A stretch of DNA of 64,000 nt from Calendula officinalis (taxonomy: Eukaryota; Streptophyta; Magnoliopsida; Asterales; Asteraceae), in contig OY970830.1 in the NCBI GenBank assembly GCA_963853835.1, forward strand, positions 30,465,966 through 30,529,965, written 5' to 3'. The notes beneath the pieces were generated by a model, which saw only the letters and a program-made list of their open reading frames with translations, did not search any database and was not told the DNA's origin. A program made the translations under genes and the position numbers. Shown here piece after piece: positions 11,553 through 23,435 of this stretch (within the stretch, counting starts at the first letter, position 1; every line of letters starts with the position of its first letter).

Positions 11553-14500
11553 ATGCATTACTGGGTTCGAGCTTCACCTTCCGACTTCGATGGACCAATT
11601 CCCCAACCTCGAAGGTAAATCAATCAATTTCTTCCCCAAAATCATTCACATACATGTTCTGTTATTATCTTATGCTTATTTTTTGTGTATTAATCGTGTA
11701 ATTTGATCATGATCGCAGTGGTCACACGGCAGTCAATATCGGAAAGTCAAAGATCGTAGTGTTTGGTGGTCTTGTCGATAAGAAATTTCTCAATGATATC
11801 TCTGTATATGACGTCGGTATGTGTTTAATTTGATTATTATCGATTTTATTACCGATTAACGAATTATTAGGTAGATTCAGTCTATTAATTTCGAATTGTT
11901 GTGTTCGCTGTTTTTAGCATATGCTTCAGTAATGAAATTGTGTTGATTGCTTGTAGCAAGTAGCCTGTTTGTTCCATGTCACATTAATAGTCCTTTGATT
12001 TAGGTATGAAGAGATTCAACTATGAATTTTAGTAATGTTATTATTATTGGTAAACACTTAAACCCTGCGGAAATCTATAGCTTTAGCCTTTAAGGCCATC
12101 ATTAGCATGCTGTTTTGTATAATCAATGGTTGAATAAGAAATTCATGGCAATTACTGGTCCAAATCTGCTTTAATTTTGATTTTTGGAGTGACAGTTATA
12201 GTTCAGTAGTATTGGGATATAAGAAATCACATATTTTCATAGAAGCTACTGTTTTTCGAGCATCAGGAATGAGGGATTAAGTTATGGAATTCATTAAATC
12301 ACTTAATTTTACAGAGAATAAGCTATGGTTTAAGCCTGAGTGCAGTGGTAGTGGTTCAGATGGCCAAACGGGCCCCTGTCCTCGAGCATTTCATATTGCC
12401 ATTGCAATTGACTGCCATATGTTCGTTTTTGGTGGGAGACTCGGTACCAAAAGGTTGTTATAATCAAACAATTACAAAAATAAAAAATAAAATATATTTT
12501 TGGCCAATATCTATACTGCTTACTCACAAATTACTAGTTAACCTGCAGGTTGGGAGACTTTTGGGTCCTAGATACCGGTAAAGTCTTTTAAACCTAATAT
12601 TTATTTTTATTTTGAACTTATCAACTACTAATTTTAAACATTTCGATGAATATTTAAAAAATAATTTTTTTTTTGCTATCTTCAGATATATGGCAATGGT
12701 CAGAGCTTACCAGTTTTGGTGATTTGCCTTCACCAAGAGACTTTGCAGCTGCTTCAGCTATTGGGAACCATAAAATAGTAATGTTAGAATATAGTTACTA
12801 CACATCATTATTTCCTATTTTATTAATTGTCATAATTACATACTAATGAGTTTTAACACTTAATTGCTTAATATAGGTATGGTGGTTGGGACGGAAAAAA
12901 ATGGTTATCTGATGTATTTGTTTTAGATACAAGTAAAGTTTTTTGCCTTTAATATTATCTTATCTTTTTTTTTTAAATTAAATATTTATGTTGCTAATAT
13001 CTTATACTTTATGTTTATTTTTTTAATTTTGTACAGTGTCATTAGAGTGGACAGAACTGGCAGTTACAGGAACATTACCACCACCGAGATGTGGTCATAC
13101 AGCCACTATGGTTGAGAAACGGTTGCTTGTATATGGTGGTAGAGGTGAGACACATATTCATTTTAAAAAATTTTAAAATATTATTTTATCTATTAATTTG
13201 TCTCTACTTTGACTTTATATTATTTTAACAATAATTTTAAAATATTAACCTGTGTGAATCTTGACAGGGGGTGGAGGGCCAATCATGAGTGATTTATGGG
13301 CTTTAAAAGGCCTAACTGAAGAAGGTGGGCTATTTTGTCATCTTATGACTTTATTTTTTAGTTGTAATAAACTAAGATTTCTTGTGCAAAATAAGCTTTA
13401 CCGACCAGTTTAATATTTTTAATTTAATTAATAAAATTTCCTTTTTGAATTGTTTGTGTAAGGAAGATAATGAAACTCCTGGATGGACCCTATTGAAGCT
13501 CCCAGGCCAAGCTCCTTCTGCCCGTTGTGGTCATACTGTTACTTCTGGAGGCCACTATGTTAGTTTTTATTCTTTTTATTTATTTATAAATAATTTTAGT
13601 CCATATTTGCTGAGATTAAATTGTTTATTTGTCATCTATTATTATGGTTATCGGCGTAAAATAGCTATCAAAATTCCTTAAAATATAAACAAACTTTCAT
13701 TTCTTTGCAAAAGTTAGCGACATTTTACCTGTACGATGTTTAGAAGATCGCAGTAGTTTTTTTTGGTTATTTTACTTTGTGAAAAACTGAAAATAGTAAT
13801 ATACTATCATCTTTTTTGCAAAGATAAAAAGATTTTATATTTTTAATGAAAAAATAATATTATTATTTTGGTTCTAACAAATTATATAATTTTCAGCTTC
13901 TCATGTTTGGAGGGCATGGAACTGGTGGTTGGTTGAGTCGTTATGATGTGTATTACAATGACTGTGTTGTTTTAGACAGGGGTGAGTGATTTTTACATAA
14001 TCTCTAGATATTGGCAAAATGGACGGGTCTGGCGGGTTGGATAACGGGTCAAGCCTGATTAAACTGGGTTGACCAAAAACACATTTGTCCATACTTTTTA
14101 AATTTTTAATACGTAATTAGCATGTCATATATGATCATATTTTTTCAATAATATGATTTCTTTTAATAAAATTACTTCACTGGTTTTATGCATAAATAAT
14201 AGGGTTTTTTTTTTGTCAAATAATAATGTACTTTTACATTCTTCTTGCAGTGTCTGTGCAGTGGAAACGTCTTGCAACTAACAGTGAAGCACCAGCAGCT
14301 CGTGCTTATCACTCAATGACATGTATTGGCTCACGTTATCTGTTATTTGGTGGGTTTGATGGCAAAGTGACTTTTGGTGATTTATGGTGGTTAGTTCCAG
14401 AAGGTATTATTAGGGTAATAAAAATATTTAAAAAAAGATTGTTGATGAAATTATTTTGATCTAATTTGGACAAAATAAATAATGTTTATTAATTTCATAC

Positions 14501-15846
14501 TTGAACTGTCAGATGATCCAATATCAAAGAGATTGTCTGCATCTCCATCAGAAGTAATTCAAGAAAGCCAGAATGCTAACCGATCTGAAACTAAGGTATT
14601 ATTTTTGTTTTATTTGTAAGTCAATTAAATAAATTGTCTTTATGGTTTGTATGAAATTATGTATTTCGTCCTTTGACTTTTTTTTATTACATGGATAGTC
14701 CCTAATTTTAAAACTTGTTACGTCAATCGTCTCAACAACCATTTTTTGCTTTTGGGACCGTTGGTGCTACAAGTTTCAAAACTAGGGACCATTGGTGTAA
14801 CAAAAGAAGTCGAGGGAAAAAATCCATATTTTTATAGAAACCACAGCAACGAATTATGTAATTTACTCTAATTTTAGAAAGGAGAAAAAAACGAAGTAAT
14901 TGATTTACGTAAGTCAACCAACATCTATTTTTAATGAATATAACCTCCTAAATCGTTTTATTCAAAGATTTAGATTAATTTTTAGTTTTTACTAATATTG
15001 TTTTTGTAACCATAACAAATTCATTAGATATTTATATAACAAATTGACAAAAGAGTGTTTGTAGGTCAACTCAACCCAGCCCGACCCTTTTCAACCCTAA
15101 CCAGCATTAAGTTTGTACTTTCAGGAAAACAAAATGGAAGAATCAGGCATCTCAGAGCTACAAAAACAATTAAATATTTCTATTTCTTTTTCGGGTCATA
15201 ATCTTCGAATCATTGATGAATCAGAAGATAAAGAATTTCTTGAACTAGCATCAAAGATGATTGGAAATAAATCATTTAATAATAATAAACAGGTCAAAAT
15301 ATGTTGCCAATTTTATTTTTTTTCCAACTTAATTTACCTAACTTTAATATGTAATTGATGCAGGCAGTTGAAGCAGTTCGTGAGCATTGGAGGAACTCTA
15401 GTTCAAAATCAATACGTTTAAAGGAGCTCACCATATTACTGCGGGACTATCAACGTCTGATTAATCGCCATCATTTGTAAGGATAAAAAAAAAGGCTAAT
15501 TTATTTATCTTTTATAAATAATTATTTTGTCAGATATTATTGGTAATAAGTGAAGCATATATTATGGCAGAGCGAATGTTGGATCTCATTTACAGTCTAC
15601 AGAATCGGGTTTCACAGAGAAAAATTACTATCGATTTTATCACATTACAAATGCTTCTAAGGTAAAATATTAAATCAAAGGTTTAACTATATAATTATTA
15701 ATTAAGTAGTTGCATTTTTGGGTCAGAGTTGATTTTTTAGTGAAATTTATTTAATTAGTATTAATAATTATGTTGTATACTTTCAGCTGCGCATGAGTGA
15801 TATCCCGATTCTATTAACAGAATACAAACAGCTTCCATTGGATTAA
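11553..15846 (+). CDS. Kelch-repeat (galactose oxidase-like beta-propeller) protein, 496 aa, 16 exons
   Basis: Exons: 11553-11614, 11719-11816, 12315-12453, 12549-12577, 12686-12782, 12877-12932, 13037-13144, 13268-13324, 13467-13558, 13897-13981, 14251-14403, 14513-14595, 15125-15292, 15364-15476, 15571-15661, 15787-15846. All junctions are GT..AG, phases agree, and the total of 1491 bp is 497 codons. The start is the ATG of MHYWVRASPSDF, directly before the first kelch blade. Kelch signatures recur: IVVFGGL, MFVFGGR, YGGWDGKKW, LLVYGGRGGGG, LLMFGGHG, LLFGGFDG, each paired with RAFH, RCGHT or RAYHSM motifs. A propeller of six or seven blades fills residues 20-350, and a helical C-terminal tail ends MSDIPILLTEYKQL. 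Such propellers bind partner proteins; this one has no F-box, BTB or phosphatase domain. It resembles an Arabidopsis kelch protein I recall as At1g51540. It appears intact. Confidence 0.93.
14644..14842. mobile_element. MITE in intron 12 of the kelch gene
   Basis: About 199 bp. The left arm (GGTTTGTATGAAATTATG.., then TTGACTT..ATTACA..AGTCCCT) matches the reverse complement of the right arm over roughly 55 bases with several mismatches. It is wholly intronic and between exons, so splicing need not be affected. No target duplication was resolved. Confidence 0.55.
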
Positions 15847-16718
15847 TTACATATAAGAATCTTGCAAAGTATAAAGAATTACATGAGGTATGCAATCAAG
15901 TAAATTTTATGATTTTTTTAATGCAAATTATAACCGAAACATTTAGATAAGCACTAATTAGCATGAATGATCTGTGTTTTTGTTGAGTTCTTCTAGCTTC
16001 TTTATTCTCACGTTCTCACTTTCTTTCACCAACTGAAAAAAAATTAAAATTTGATTATTTGACTGTAATAAAGTTCTAAAAATGGACAAAAAAGTCTTTT
16101 TAGGTCAACCTGACCCATACTCATGAATTACCTGTTTTGACTTGAGCCCATTTTGACCCATTACCTAACATGTCCATCTTTTGACATGTAGTTAAAACTA
16201 GAGATGCAATTTCGACCCATTTACTCATGAATTGGTTGAATGGGTCATGGTTAGATGAAATGGGCCGAATAAAAAAGTTTAATTAGAAATGTAAGGGATT
16301 AAAAATCACACAAATTGTATATTAATGCGCACAACCATCTAAACCACTTATTTTTAAAAGTTAGATTTAACATTATCTAATACTATGTATAGTTTATAAT
16401 CATATTTAAGACATAAATTATCCATATAAAATAGTTCTATAAATATCTTGGACAAAAAGGTTCCAGGTCACCTAACCAATATAAAAAATTACCCATGTTG
16501 ACTCGTTACCTAAATCAACCGACCCATACAAAAAGTTATACATTAATAAACTTAAAATGATACCATAAATAGTAAATTAAATTTACCTCCACTGACATAA
16601 TAATTAGTTGATTTTTTTTTCATTGTTCTTTTGATGGAAAGCCTCCCAGGCTTCTTTATATTCTTTCTCCTGTTTTTCACGTTATAAAATATAAATCCGT
16701 ATTTATTTATTTCACTGT
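15847..16718. other. Downstream of kelch gene; dispersed GACCCATTTTGACCC-type repeat
   Basis: The kelch 3' UTR should lie in the first 200-300 bases. From about 16080 to 16560 the phrases TGACCCAT, TTGACCCA and GGTCAACC recur in both orientations. They resemble fragments also present in introns near 8470, 8790, 14020 and 15070. This looks like a decayed dispersed repeat without clear ends. Confidence 0.4.
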
Positions 16719-17139
16719 ATTATAGATGTACTAATGAAGGCGAGCATGCAGAGGATCGTACCTTCTTTTGGCAATTTTGACCAAACAATCTTTTTTGGTA
16801 CTGTTGCTACTTCTTTCCTCGTTGGATCTGTTAAAACTTCAAGCTCCTGATATGATTTTGTACAAAAAGAAGAGTAAATCGTTGGATAATTGAATTGTGT
16901 CATGTTTCATAAATTGCATTTTCTTCTTCTCGAGCTTGAAACGATGTGAAAACCAACTTTGAGTTATCTTCTTCATTGTTTTCATAAACCAATACACCAC
17001 TTCCCATTGTTGCTACGTTTTTCATTAACAAATTTTCAATTTCTAGTTGCTTGTATAATGTTTCTATATTTGTTAAATTCTTCAACTTCCATTTCTCTTT
17101 TGTACTCACTATTGCTTTTACTTTAAAACTATTTCTCAT
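16719..17139 (-). other. Unrecognised minus-strand reading frames, possible gene fragment
   Basis: A 79-codon frame (17139-16900) ends in ENAIYET. It is followed by a second frame (16903-16712) with TDPTRKEVATVPKKIVW and, after KLPKEG, a plausible GT donor near 16764. Composition is gene-like (many K, E, N and few repeats), but I recognise no domain and found no clear acceptor. It could be a captured or decayed exon pair or chance. Confidence 0.25.
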
Positions 17140-17540
17140 CTTTGTTTAGTGCTTACGAAATCTCATACATAAATGGTATGACAATATCGTGCCCTATAGT
17201 TTAAGAGTACTGAATATACAACCACCACGTGCTGTAATTGTAAAAGGTGGAAAATTAAGTAATGATTCAAAATGGGCCTAATTGAGTTGACCCACAAACA
17301 TATTTGATATTTGTCCATTTTGTTGGAGTTATTGTATATGGTTAATGGAGTAATGGTATTGATTCCTACCATTTGTTCCTTCTTATCTTTCAACTCATTA
17401 GATCAAGACTTGTATCAAAATCAATCGATAATATTAGAAATGATAATTAGTGGATTACACATGTCATCTTTTCAAGTGGGTAGGAAGATGAGTAGTAACA
17501 CATGATAGGAATAAATATCATTTCACTTGTTAATGTGATT

Positions 17541-17870
17541 AGAGGTGCACAAACTGGATAAAAAAATTTGAACAGGAATCAAAACGGATGGGATTCAATC
17601 AAAGTTGGTCAAAACCGGATTGGGTTAAAAAATGGATCGGATTGGAATCAAATTCATATCGAAAACTTAGAAACCAGATTGGATCGGATAAGATCCGTTT
17701 TTCATACATCTGCCACCTCAAATGACTTATGGATACTTGAATCCGATTTTCCGTATTCGGATTTCAAGCTGGTTTTCCCTACTGACACTTGAACCGATCC
17801 CAATCCGGAAGATTTGGATCCAATCCGATAGGCTTCAATCCTATCCTATCCACTTAAACCAGCTTTTATA
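17541..17870. mobile_element. Diverged MITE with GGATTGGAT-type interior
   Basis: It starts TAGAGGTGCACAAACTGGAT, close to the TAGGGGTGT family end, and runs through clusters of CGGATTGG, GGATCGGAT and ATCCGA motifs in both orientations. The right end is not conserved and no target duplication is visible, so the limits are approximate. Confidence 0.45.
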
Positions 17871-19078
17871 TGCATATGTATGAAATTGTGTTTAGTAAGT
17901 ATGCAATAACATTTATTTGAAGACAAAAACATTTTACATGAGAAATACATCACTAATATGTAAAGCCAAGTCCAAAATTTAATGTTTCTAATTCATAATT
18001 GTGAATTGGTTACAGAAATTAGGTTGTTGCGCATGGACTTCAGGTGTATTGTACCCCTTTTCAAACACAGCATATTTAGATGTCGATTGGGGTGGGTAGG
18101 CGAAACTGAATGGCTCAGGAATCTTTTGCGTGAATTAAACACTCCCTTGCGGTGATAATATCAGTGTCGTGTACATTGTGATGATATACATGGAAAATAC
18201 GCATGGTTACAATTAACCTCTTTACAACAATTTTTTTTTTTTTACAATAATAACCCTCCATTTGTGACAGTGTGCCACGGATGCAATTTTTTCTCGACGA
18301 GTTATATTTTCCGAAAATCAATGTTTTAAAAACTTTGGTTTTAGTTGACCCAATACGGGTCATGGTTCAACCGGTATATTGCTCCAACCATTGGCACGCT
18401 GTCATTGATTGGAGAGAGGGTATTGAAGCCTTAAGCATCTGAATTCTGAAGAGAATGGAAGAGTTTGAGTGGGACCCAAGAGGTATTTAATAGGATATTG
18501 TGTGTGTATATTTTATAATGGTGGGACTCAAAAAACTGAAGAGAATGAGTATTGACGATATGGTATGCCAATTGGAGTGTTAGTAGACGTGACGTTAACG
18601 CAACAAAAACTGATAGCTTCAGTTGCGTCAAGGATGGTCTAAATTTCTCAGTAGGGATAGAATGATGTGATAAAATTAATGAGTTAAAAGTTAAATAGTT
18701 GTTAGGAGAGGTTTAAAGTTAGACCCATATTTACAAGAATCATCGTCAACGATGGTTCAAGGATTAATGCTTTTGGGCAAATAGTTAATATGTAAATCAA
18801 ACATACGACATTTCTCATATATTGCCACTAAAAGAATCAATTTAAATATAAAAAAAAACTACTACTAGAACACATATTTATGACGTCATATATTATTTTA
18901 TTCATTTATATCAAAATTTAACATGGATGATTGAGACTTTGTGAAGAGCAATATGTGTGGCCAATATAGACTCGTTTTCGATTTCGTTTCATTATGCACA
19001 TGCGACCAACAAAATAATTCACTAAACGCTTGTTACCATTTGAAGTGATTAAGTGAGTTTCAGATTTCTTTTCTTTTA
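17871..19078. other. Intergenic, nothing recognised
   Basis: AT-rich sequence with short frames only. No transposon ends, RNA genes or protein similarities were noticed. Confidence 0.4.
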
Positions 19079-19403
19079 GAGCATCTCCAACTATAAACTC
19101 TATATAATTCCCTCTATCTCTATAAATTGTGGGACCACTCACTCTAAACAATATCTCAACTCCAACCATAAACTCTATTCTTCCCTTCAAAAGCTTTTAA
19201 AAATAGTGGGACCCATATTCCACTAACACTTGCACTCACAAATAAATGTGAGGCCCATAGATAGAGTTAATTCCTCTCACTTCAAATATCGAGTGAGTTT
19301 TTCTCTCACTCTATATTTAGAGTGAGTAATAAAGGTGGGTTGGAGAAGATAAAATTTCAAATATAAAGATAGAGGCTTTGATAGAGTATGGTTGGAGATG
19401 CTC
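19079..19403. mobile_element. Tourist-like (PIF/Harbinger) MITE, 325 bp
   Basis: The ends are GAGCATCTCCAACTAT and, in reverse complement on the right, GAGCATCTCCAACCATAC. TTA flanks both sides (19076-19078 and 19404-19406), the three-base target preference of PIF/Harbinger elements. The arms contain further mirrored ACTCTA/TAGAGT phrases. It has no coding content. Confidence 0.8.
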
Positions 19404-19772
19404 TTAACGTATCGAATACGCTAGCTTACCATGATATCATATGAGGTAATAAACTAATAATTGATGGCTGCGTTTAGAGTTAAAAGATATTTTTATCTTT
19501 TTAATATGGTTTTAACATCACAACAAAATTATCCGCAATCGTTTTAAATTCTTATAACATCCATTTGAGACTCATAAAAAATATCTCAAACCAATCAAAA
19601 TTAAGGAAAAAAGAGGGAAAAAAAGAAAGAGAAAGCCTTTTTAACCCGTGTTAAACTCGTTGGCGCACAACATGCTATCATTTGACTCAGTGCACACATT
19701 GCACTGGTAACACCATATTTTTTAATCCATAACTCACAATGCTCTTAAACAGTCCATTTAGACTATTAACAT

Positions 19773-20481
19773 TAGGGGTGTTCAAAAATAACCGAAAAAA
19801 TGGGTACCCGAAAAAATATCCGATATCCGAAATCCGGATACCCGAAAATCCGGGTACCCGAAAATCCGGATACCCGGATTCCGGGTAACCGGTTTCCGGG
19901 TATCAAATACGGGTAGTGTTTTTCTAAAAAACCGGGTAATTGGGTACCCGGTACCCGAATTTTATTTTTCCAACTTATTTTTATATATTTTTTTATATTA
20001 TTATTAGACATTAATTATCATTAGATATGGGCATATGCTTGGATCATTTTGACAAATGTCTAAAATTTAAAACCCTATCTCAATTCTCACGTACAAACCA
20101 TCAAATTCTCACATCCGTCGTTGAATCATGGTTTTGAATCATTGGATGTCTTTAAAGATTTGGTCAGATTCATTACTAGTAATGATTTTTCTTTAAAGAA
20201 AATCATAACGTAAATTTTTAATAACAAATTTATTAATAAGATTTAAAGAAATTAAATATATAAACAATGGCGACTTCCATTTATGTAATTTTTGTGATAA
20301 AGAAATTATATTTCCGGGTACCGGGTACCCGAAAACCGGGTATCCGAAAATCTGGGTACCCGAAAACCGGGTACCCGAAAATTCGGGTACTGATACGGGT
20401 ACCTAAATCTACTACCCGAATTTTCGGGTACCCGGTTTTAGGGTACCCGGATTTCCGGGTACCCGGTTTTGAACACCCCTA
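19773..20481. mobile_element. hAT-type MITE with GGGTACCCG-array interior, 709 bp
   Basis: It begins TAGGGGTGTTCAAAA and ends with the exact complement, TTTTGAACACCCCTA. A perfect 8 bp duplication, ATTAACAT, lies at 19765-19772 and 20482-20489. Both arms (about 19800-19955 and 20313-20470) are arrays of the palindrome GGGTACCCG with CCGAAAA spacers. The middle 350 bp is AT-rich and unrelated. Open frames across the arms are artefacts of the repeat. Confidence 0.93.
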
Positions 20482-20489
20482 ATTAACAT

Positions 20490-21129
20490 GCCCTTAAATA
20501 GTTGTTTGTGTAGATTAATTTCAACATAAAACACATGAAATATGATGGGTATGTCTTGTAGGATATTTTTATCATGCAATTTAAATGAAGTATGGAAACG
20601 CATTTTAAAGTGCAAATGTTAAAGGTTTGGTGGTATGTTAAAATTCAAGGTATATGTTAGACCCACGTTATGGTTTAATATGATTTTTACCTCTTTAACA
20701 TCATATCATCATTTATGTTAAAGTCATATTAAATAGCTAAAATAGCTTTAACATAAACTGGCAATCATACTCTTTGCTCTTACGATTTATGTGAGCAATT
20801 GGTTAATATCATAGCCGCGGATGTATATTATGACTTATGAGTTCGCTAATCTTTAGTAAGTTAGTTGTTCCTCCTCCATCTTTAGTTCAATCCATTCTTT
20901 GTAAAAGATACCAAAATTTAAAGCAGGTATTATTTAATTCACTATCTATTAAAACACATTTTAAATTATTTTTTTTAAATTTGTAATTAGCTTTTTTTTA
21001 AAATTTATAATTAGCCTAATGAGACACGTCGCAATCACTTATGCACACAATTGTATGCCAGAGGTACGGGATTGCTACCATTTATCGCTTTTATCTCAAT
21101 AGATGATACTGATACATATGTAAAACTAT
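20490..21129. other. Intergenic, nothing recognised
   Basis: AT-rich DNA. A weak resemblance near 21040-21100 to the segment at 57180-57240 may mark the left limit of a segmental duplication. Confidence 0.35.
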
Positions 21130-21130
21130 T

Positions 21131-21347
21131 ACTCCCTCCGTTTCAAATTAAATTTCTACTAAACAAAAGATACATAGTTCCAAGAAGACAAAAGATACAT
21201 AGTTCTAAGAAAATATTAATATTGCACTATATACCGATAAAATATCATATTTACCCACTTAGAATTCATATAATTATTTGAAATTGACATTTATTTTGTA
21301 ACAAAGTAGAATAGTATAGTTGACAATTAGTTTAGGACGAATGAAAT
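21131..21347. mobile_element. Degenerate Stowaway-like MITE
   Basis: The left end, TACTCCCTCCGTTTCAAATT, is the widespread Stowaway terminus. The right end, TAGTTTAGGACGAATGAAATA, is a mutated complement. The interior contains a 17 bp tandem copy around AAAGATACATAGTTC. It is older than the copy at 54262. Confidence 0.55.
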
Positions 21348-21587
21348 ATTAATTATTATTTTTCATATCGTTACATAATCAATCTGTACAAATTTATAAT
21401 TTAGATAAAATGTTCAATTTATTCCACATTCATTTATAACCAAAAAAAAACATAAATTTTTCTATAATAAAAAAATATATTTCTTGAATTTTTAAGATTT
21501 TTTTAATGTACAAAAACTAAAAAATCCATTACAATGAATATATTTTTATATATTTATAAAAAGTTATATTTGGTTTGAGAGCATCTC

Positions 21588-21960
21588 TAATACATAAGTT
21601 ATTGCAAAGATTTATTAAAATCATTCACATATAAGCTTTTCAAAAAAACTTTTTGCTTCAAGCTTTAAATACATATAAATTTAAATAAAACTTATTTTAT
21701 TTTTGAAAAAAACTTATAAAATAAAAAGTTAGCAAAAACATATGGAAAATGATAATGACAGCCCTAAGGGCTGTCAATAAGATCTTATGACACGCATAAA
21801 AAAGTTGTACAATAATAAATAACCATCCCTGCATTTTCGGAATAAATCACCATCAATAAAAATACAAATATTTTATACATATAATTATCTCTCAATCACA
21901 GCACTTAGATTAACAAAACGCAAAACATATTACTCAAAGGTTACATGTTTTTAAGTGAGG
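21588..21960. mobile_element. MITE-derived insertion inside a duplicated segment
   Basis: It contains GAGAGCATCTCTAATAC, a Tourist-like end, and from 21747 a block with AATGACAGCCCTAAGGGCTGTCA that matches, in reverse complement, the MITE at about 56336-56505. Comparison with 57255-57300 suggests the segment between TTATATTTGG and TATCCGTCAA is extra here, hence an insertion. Limits are approximate. Confidence 0.45.
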
Positions 21961-21983
21961 AGATTTTCATTTCAGATTCATAT

Positions 21984-22212
21984 CCGTCAATAAAAGTCCA
22001 AAAAGAGTCAAACTTTAGAGTGGTTGCAACCACGTGTATGTTTGTGGAGTGAAAATTGGCCACGTTGGACGATGACATCGTTCACTTCATTGACGTTTAA
22101 TATCTCCACTTTTTACATCAAGGTTTTATCATATAAAGACATGACACCTTAATTTATTCGATTAATTGTATGAAATACTACTCAATTATTAAAAAAACGT
22201 GTCTCCAAAATA
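21984..22212 (+). repeat. Promoter-like duplicated segment, copy A
   Basis: About 230 bp is nearly the same as 57290-57525 and loosely like 56565-56725. It carries TTGCAACCACGTGTA (a G-box core), GGCCACGTTGGACG and, further on, a TATAAAGACATG box. This is the order expected of a plant core promoter, but no coding sequence follows within 1 kb. It may be the remnant of a duplicated gene's upstream region. Confidence 0.6.
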
Positions 22213-22447
22213 TACAGCAGTTGCACCAATTAAACCAAAATGGGAACCGAACATGATTAGAACCGAAAAACTTAAGAACTAAAAAGCACAAAAACAGGGA
22301 ACCGATGAGAACAAAAAACTGTGTCCAACTGGTTACGATTTTAGTTCGAGTTGAGTTTTTGTGTTAAAACGCACACTCCTATCTCAATTGTTCTTCAAAC
22401 TATGCATTAAACATGTAAATATAGTACATGCGTAAACAATTGATATG

Positions 22448-22517
22448 GTTTAAGTGATTGTACAACCACAAATATTCACATGGTTTAAGTCATTGTACAA
22501 CCACAAATATTCTCTAA
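22448..22517. repeat. Tandem duplication of about 37 bp
   Basis: The phrase GGTTTAAGT.ATTGTACAACC plus ACAAATATTC occurs twice back to back with one or two differences. Simple tandem duplication. Confidence 0.75.
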
Positions 22518-22699
22518 ACTAATTGACGCTTGAATTTTGTCCAAAAGTACAAATTTCTATGCAAAGTTCAAATTGTAAGCTTCCACCGTATCTATGTACG
22601 GACAATTATTTATAATTTTTTCTTAATTTTTTTGTATGACATGTTCAAAAGATATGTTAAATTACCGTAGCTATGGTTGTCAAAAAAAAAAAAAAAAAA

Positions 22700-23240
22700 T
22701 TGCATTTAAACATTTTTATGATTTTTTTTTTATTTTCAGATATTTTTAAACATTTTTATGAATTTTTTTAAAACATAATCCGGATCGACCCACTTATAAC
22801 CGAATAGATTAGTAAAAAAATTTAAAAAAAATCAGAAAAATAGAAAATATCACTGATTTATGTTTTTTCTATTTTCAGAAATTTTTAAACATTTTTCTGA
22901 ATTTTTTTAAAACATAATCTATATCGACCCACTTATAACCGAATAGATTAGTAAAAAAATTAAAAAAAATTCGGAAAAATAGAAAATATCACTGATTTAT
23001 GTTTTTTTTATTTTCAGAAATTTTTAAACATTTTTCTGAATTTTTTTAAAACATAATCTATATCGACCCACTTATAACCGAATAGATTGGTAAAAGCTTT
23101 AAAAAAATTTAAAAAAATTCGAAAAAATAGAAAATATCCCTGATATATGTTTTTTTTTATTTTCAGATATTTTTAAACATTTTTATGAATTTTTTTAAAA
23201 CATAATCCGGATCGACCCATTTATAACTAAATGGGTCAAA
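22700..23240 (+). repeat. Internal CACTA satellite, about four direct copies of ~140 bp
   Basis: Units contain TTTTCAGAAATTTTTAAACA, ACATAATCTATATCGACCCA and TAACCGAATAGATT. Phase points are at 22851, 22990 and 23138, giving periods of 139 and 148. Similar single or multiple copies are at 24480-24670 and 29430-30205. The block lies beyond the 3' end of the minus-strand TNPA-like gene and has probably replaced its last exons. Confidence 0.85.
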
Positions 23241-23435
23241 ATGGCATGTTTATATTTTTACACATAACAAAAATCTGCCATTTGCCCAGAATGAGTTGTT
23301 AGACCAATCTGGCATGTTTTACTGATCAGACCCGTTTGACCAGAATCCCCTTTTGACCAGAATCCCCGTTTGACCCAATTTAACAAATTGACCAATTGAC
23401 TCTAATGAAAAGAGCAGAAAAATCATGTTTCTTAC

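Noticed and set aside
18855..18870. ACTACTACTAGAACACAT as left end of the CACTA element
   Set aside because: It lacks the CACTAGTACAAAAA form of the right end, and no TAGCCAC subterminal repeats follow.
22700..23240. Possible CRISPR-like array of regularly spaced repeats
   Set aside because: The repeats are ~140 bp head-to-tail units without distinct spacers, in a plant CACTA element. It is a satellite.
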